Origin: an uncultured Oscillospiraceae bacterium | GTDB taxonomy: Bacteria; Bacillota; Clostridia; Oscillospirales; Oscillospiraceae | Direction: 5' to 3' | Length of the DNA: 14,872 bases | Assembly: GCA_934511545.1 (NCBI GenBank) | Contig: CAKSWM010000012.1 | Coordinates: 1 to 14,872 of the forward strand | In this document: piece after piece, positions 13,362-14,872 of the stretch | How positions within the stretch are numbered: position 1 is the stretch's first letter | How the letters are laid out: each line of letters begins with the position of its first letter | Made by a program: the position numbers and the translations under genes | Notes under the pieces: model-generated | Seen by the model: only the letters and a program-made list of their open reading frames with translations | Told to the model about the DNA's origin: nothing | The model's database searches: none

Positions 13362-13991
13362 ATGAACTGCGAACATAATGTCCAGCTTATACCCTCCGCC
13401 GATGAGATCTCCGTCCTGCCGGAGGGCCTCTGCCCCGTTGACTGGGCGAAGAAATGCATCGACCTTGCCCGCGCGGAAAACTGCGGCAAGAGCGTCATGT
13501 GCCGCGACGGAATGACCCAGCTTCAGGCCATCCTTACCGACCTCACCCGCGGCCGCGGGACAAGCGAGGATATCGAGCTTCTGCGCGATCTTGCAGCGGT
13601 CATATCGAACTCCAGGGGATGCGCGCTGGCCGCCAAAGCGGCTAAGAACCTGCTTTACAGCCTCGATCATTACAGCGACGAGTGGGAGGAGCACTGCCGC
13701 AGAAAGCGCTGCTCGGCTCTCGTGTGTTATTATAATGTGTATGTCGATCCCTCCGCCTGCAAGGGCTGCGGCGATTGCATAAAGGCAGCGCCGGCCGGCG
13801 CGATCTCCGGCGGAGAGGGGCTTATCAGCGTCGTCAAGGATGATTCCGCACTCAAAAACGCTGAATTCCTCGCCGTCTGCCCGAACGGCGCACTGAAGAA
13901 ATACGGCGCCGTGAAGCCCCGCTCTCCCGAGGAGCCGGTGCCGGTCGGGTCCTTCTCCGCGGAGGGCGGACGCCGCCGCCGCAGGGGTTGA
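13362..13991 (+). CDS. NuoF C-terminal-like Fe-S domain with a single-cluster ferredoxin domain
   Basis: This 209-residue protein corresponds to the end of NuoF/HndC-type NADH-oxidising subunits without their NADH/FMN and SLBB domains. Residues 38-115 match the NuoF iron-sulfur domain (AENCGKSVMCRDGMTQLQAI, then RGCALA), but the usual C-x2-C-x2-C reads C41-G-K-S44-V-M-C47, with C87 as the later ligand. The ferredoxin part (128-180) has C133, C136 and C139 but Ala at 143 where the fourth Cys belongs, no second CxxCxxC, and C173 in VCPNGA. Because motif I's first three cysteines and the last cysteine of motif II bind the same cluster, exactly one [4Fe-4S] should remain. AAGGAGG lies 8 bases upstream. 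It is co-transcribed with the 708-aa fusion and probably forms a complex with it, replacing NuoF while the GltD-like part supplies the NAD(P)H site. The Arg-rich C-terminus (GGRRRRRG) is unusual. Confidence 0.85.
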   Translation: MNCEHNVQLIPSADEISVLPEGLCPVDWAKKCIDLARAENCGKSVMCRDGMTQLQAILTDLTRGRGTSEDIELLRDLAAVISNSRGCALAAKAAKNLLYSLDHYSDEWEEHCRRKRCSALVCYYNVYVDPSACKGCGDCIKAAPAGAISGGEGLISVVKDDSALKNAEFLAVCPNGALKKYGAVKPRSPEEPVPVGSFSAEGGRRRRRG

Positions 13992-14016
13992 CAAAGCGCC
14001 CTGCTTCTGATAATCT
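13988..14016 (+). promoter_or_regulatory. Consensus promoter overlapping the end of the mini-NuoF gene
   Basis: TTGACA (13988-13993), a 17-base spacer and TAATCT (14011-14016) give a predicted start near 14023. The -35 box overlaps the TGA stop of the upstream gene. The resulting transcript meets the terminator at 14087-14116 after about 65 bases, before the flavoprotein gene at 14149. Confidence 0.65.
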
Positions 14017-14086
14017 GAATACATACAAAAGAATCCGTATCGTTCGGCCTCGGGGCATGGACAATACGCAAAAAATGAGCAAAAGA

Positions 14087-14116
14087 GCCCTGTTTTTACA
14101 GGGCTTTTTTCTTTTT
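14087..14116 (+). terminator. Rho-independent terminator in the flavoprotein leader; possible attenuator
   Basis: A perfect 7-bp stem GCCCTGT (14087-14093) / ACAGGGC (14098-14104) with loop TTTT is followed by TTTTTTCTTTTT. It closes the operon 11222-13991, but because a good promoter lies upstream of it and the flavoprotein gene starts 33 bases after it, it may also act as a regulated terminator. CGGGGC at 14051-14056 can pair with GCCCTG at 14087-14092 (one G-U) and would exclude the terminator stem. Confidence 0.85.
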
Positions 14117-14148
14117 ACGGAATAATAAAAATCAGGAGGAAAACCGCA

Positions 14149-14872
14149 ATGAAACACCTAGAAGCCGACATTGTCGTTGTAGCGGCCGGCCTTTCCGGGC
14201 TCACGGCCGCGACGCAGGCAGCCGAAAAGGGCGCAAAAGTTATCGTCTTTGAAAAAAGCGCCACTACCGGCGGCGCCGCCAACATGGGTATGGCGTTCTT
14301 TGCCGTCGAGTCCAAGTATCAGCGCGACCAGATGGACACATATACGAAGGACGACGCATTCCGGTTCTTCATGGAATACACCCACTGGAAGGCCGATGCA
14401 CAGACCGTCCGCCGCTGGTTCAATATGTCCGCCGATACGGTCGAGTGGGTCGAGAATTTCGGCGTTGAGTTTCTTGGCGCGTATAAGTACTTCCAGGACA
14501 GCCGCTGCACCCAGCACATGGTCAAGATCCCCGGCGCGACCAAGCCCGCAGAGCGCCAGGCAAGCCGCATGGTCAAGCTCATGACCGACTATGCGACTGA
14601 ACTGGGAGTTGAGTTCCATTTCAACACCCCCGTGAAAAAGATACTGACCGGAGACAAGGGACAGGTGCTCGGCGTTATGGCGCTCGACGAAAACGGCGAG
14701 GAGATAGAGTGCCTCGCGGACGCTGTGATCGTCGGCACCGGCGGCATCGGCAACAACGTCCAGATGATAAAGGACGAGCTTGGCTTCGAATGGGGCAAGG
14801 ACATGTTCACCTTCCGCATCCCGGGCATGGACGGCGACGGAATGAAGATGGTCTGGGAGATCGGCGGAGCAA
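14149..14872 (+). CDS. Fumarate reductase/succinate dehydrogenase-like FAD flavoprotein, N-terminal part (runs off the window)
   Basis: Only the first 241 codons are in the window. The sequence starts with an FAD-binding Rossmann fold (DIVVVAAGLSGLTAATQAAE), the acidic end of strand 2 (VIVFEKS), the SATTGGAANMG block that contacts the flavin, and later AVIVGTGGIGNN and PGMDGDGMKMVWEIGGA. This order is that of the FrdA/urocanate reductase/3-oxosteroid dehydrogenase group, which reduce or oxidise carbon-carbon double bonds next to carbonyl or carboxyl groups. The first glycine of the GxGxxG motif is alanine (A12). There is no signal peptide at this start, so the protein is probably cytoplasmic, unlike the exported urocanate-reductase types. 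AGGAGGA lies 8 bases before the ATG. It follows the NAD(P)H electron-transfer pair and is its most likely visible partner. The substrate cannot be told, as the capping domain with the catalytic residues is outside the window. Confidence 0.9.
   Translation, partial: MKHLEADIVVVAAGLSGLTAATQAAEKGAKVIVFEKSATTGGAANMGMAFFAVESKYQRDQMDTYTKDDAFRFFMEYTHWKADAQTVRRWFNMSADTVEWVENFGVEFLGAYKYFQDSRCTQHMVKIPGATKPAERQASRMVKLMTDYATELGVEFHFNTPVKKILTGDKGQVLGVMALDENGEEIECLADAVIVGTGGIGNNVQMIKDELGFEWGKDMFTFRIPGMDGDGMKMVWEIGGA

Noticed and set aside
11048..13498. 816-residue open frame antisense to the NuoG-GltD-type gene
   Set aside because: It mirrors the real gene, has no recognisable domains or ribosome binding site, and arises from GC-rich codon use on the opposite strand.
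14057..14125. 22-codon open frame (starting ATG GAC AAT) running through the terminator in the flavoprotein leader, with several Phe/Leu codons
   Set aside because: The Phe and Leu codons come from the terminator loop and T-run themselves, the ribosome binding site is poor, and a classical leader peptide would put its control codons before the terminator. Worth remembering only if ribosome profiling shows translation.

Overview
The window is GC-rich, densely packed bacterial DNA with strong AAGGAGG-type ribosome binding sites and short spacers. Its gene set points to an anaerobic Clostridia member of the Bacillota, perhaps Oscillospiraceae-like. Evidence for this is the two-subunit iron-sulfur L-serine dehydratase, a FeoA-FeoB fusion, a ferredoxin-nitroreductase, a molybdopterin oxidoreductase and several flavin/Fe-S electron-transfer proteins. 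The taxonomic placement is inference from gene content only. I see no tRNA, rRNA, CRISPR, insertion sequence or phage gene.

Layout, left to right. (1) 1-93 is a non-coding edge with a palindrome and a + strand terminator, probably the end of a gene outside the window. (2) 94-399 (-) is a SmtB/CzrA-type ArsR repressor with a complete predicted zinc site. (3) 524-3374 (-) is a two-gene operon: a ferredoxin-nitroreductase followed by a cytoplasmic molybdopterin oxidoreductase. (4) 3536-5085 (+) is the divergent sdaAB-sdaAA operon for L-serine to pyruvate plus ammonia, closed by a bidirectional terminator. The two divergent operons of (3) and (4) carry one copy each of a perfect 12-bp inverted repeat. 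(5) 5149-7412 (-) is an operon of three tandem, diverged SnoaL/NTF2-like proteins, with a consensus promoter and a leader that folds almost entirely into one stem. (6) 7650-10962 (-) is a FeoA-FeoB ferrous iron transporter with a His-rich linker, followed by a co-directional metallo-beta-lactamase-fold hydrolase. (7) 11222-13991 (+) is a two-gene electron-transfer module: a 708-aa NuoG-N-terminus/GltD-type fusion and a 209-aa remnant-like NuoF C-terminal domain plus single-cluster ferredoxin. (8) From 14149 (+) to the window edge is the N-terminal part of a fumarate-reductase-like FAD flavoprotein. It sits behind a promoter and terminator arrangement that looks like a transcription attenuator.

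How the parts may work together (inference). Module (7) would take electrons from NAD(P)H at its GltD-like flavin site and pass them along a chain of Fe-S clusters. The flavoprotein of (8), directly downstream, is a natural acceptor and would reduce an unsaturated organic substrate. The three SnoaL-like proteins have the fold of small dehydratases and isomerases and could act on an aromatic, steroid-like or polyketide-like compound. Whether they serve the same pathway as the flavoprotein is untested. The most unusual parts are the SnoaL triplet with its folded leader, the NuoG-GltD/mini-NuoF pair, the putative attenuator, and the shared operator between the serine dehydratase and nitroreductase operons.
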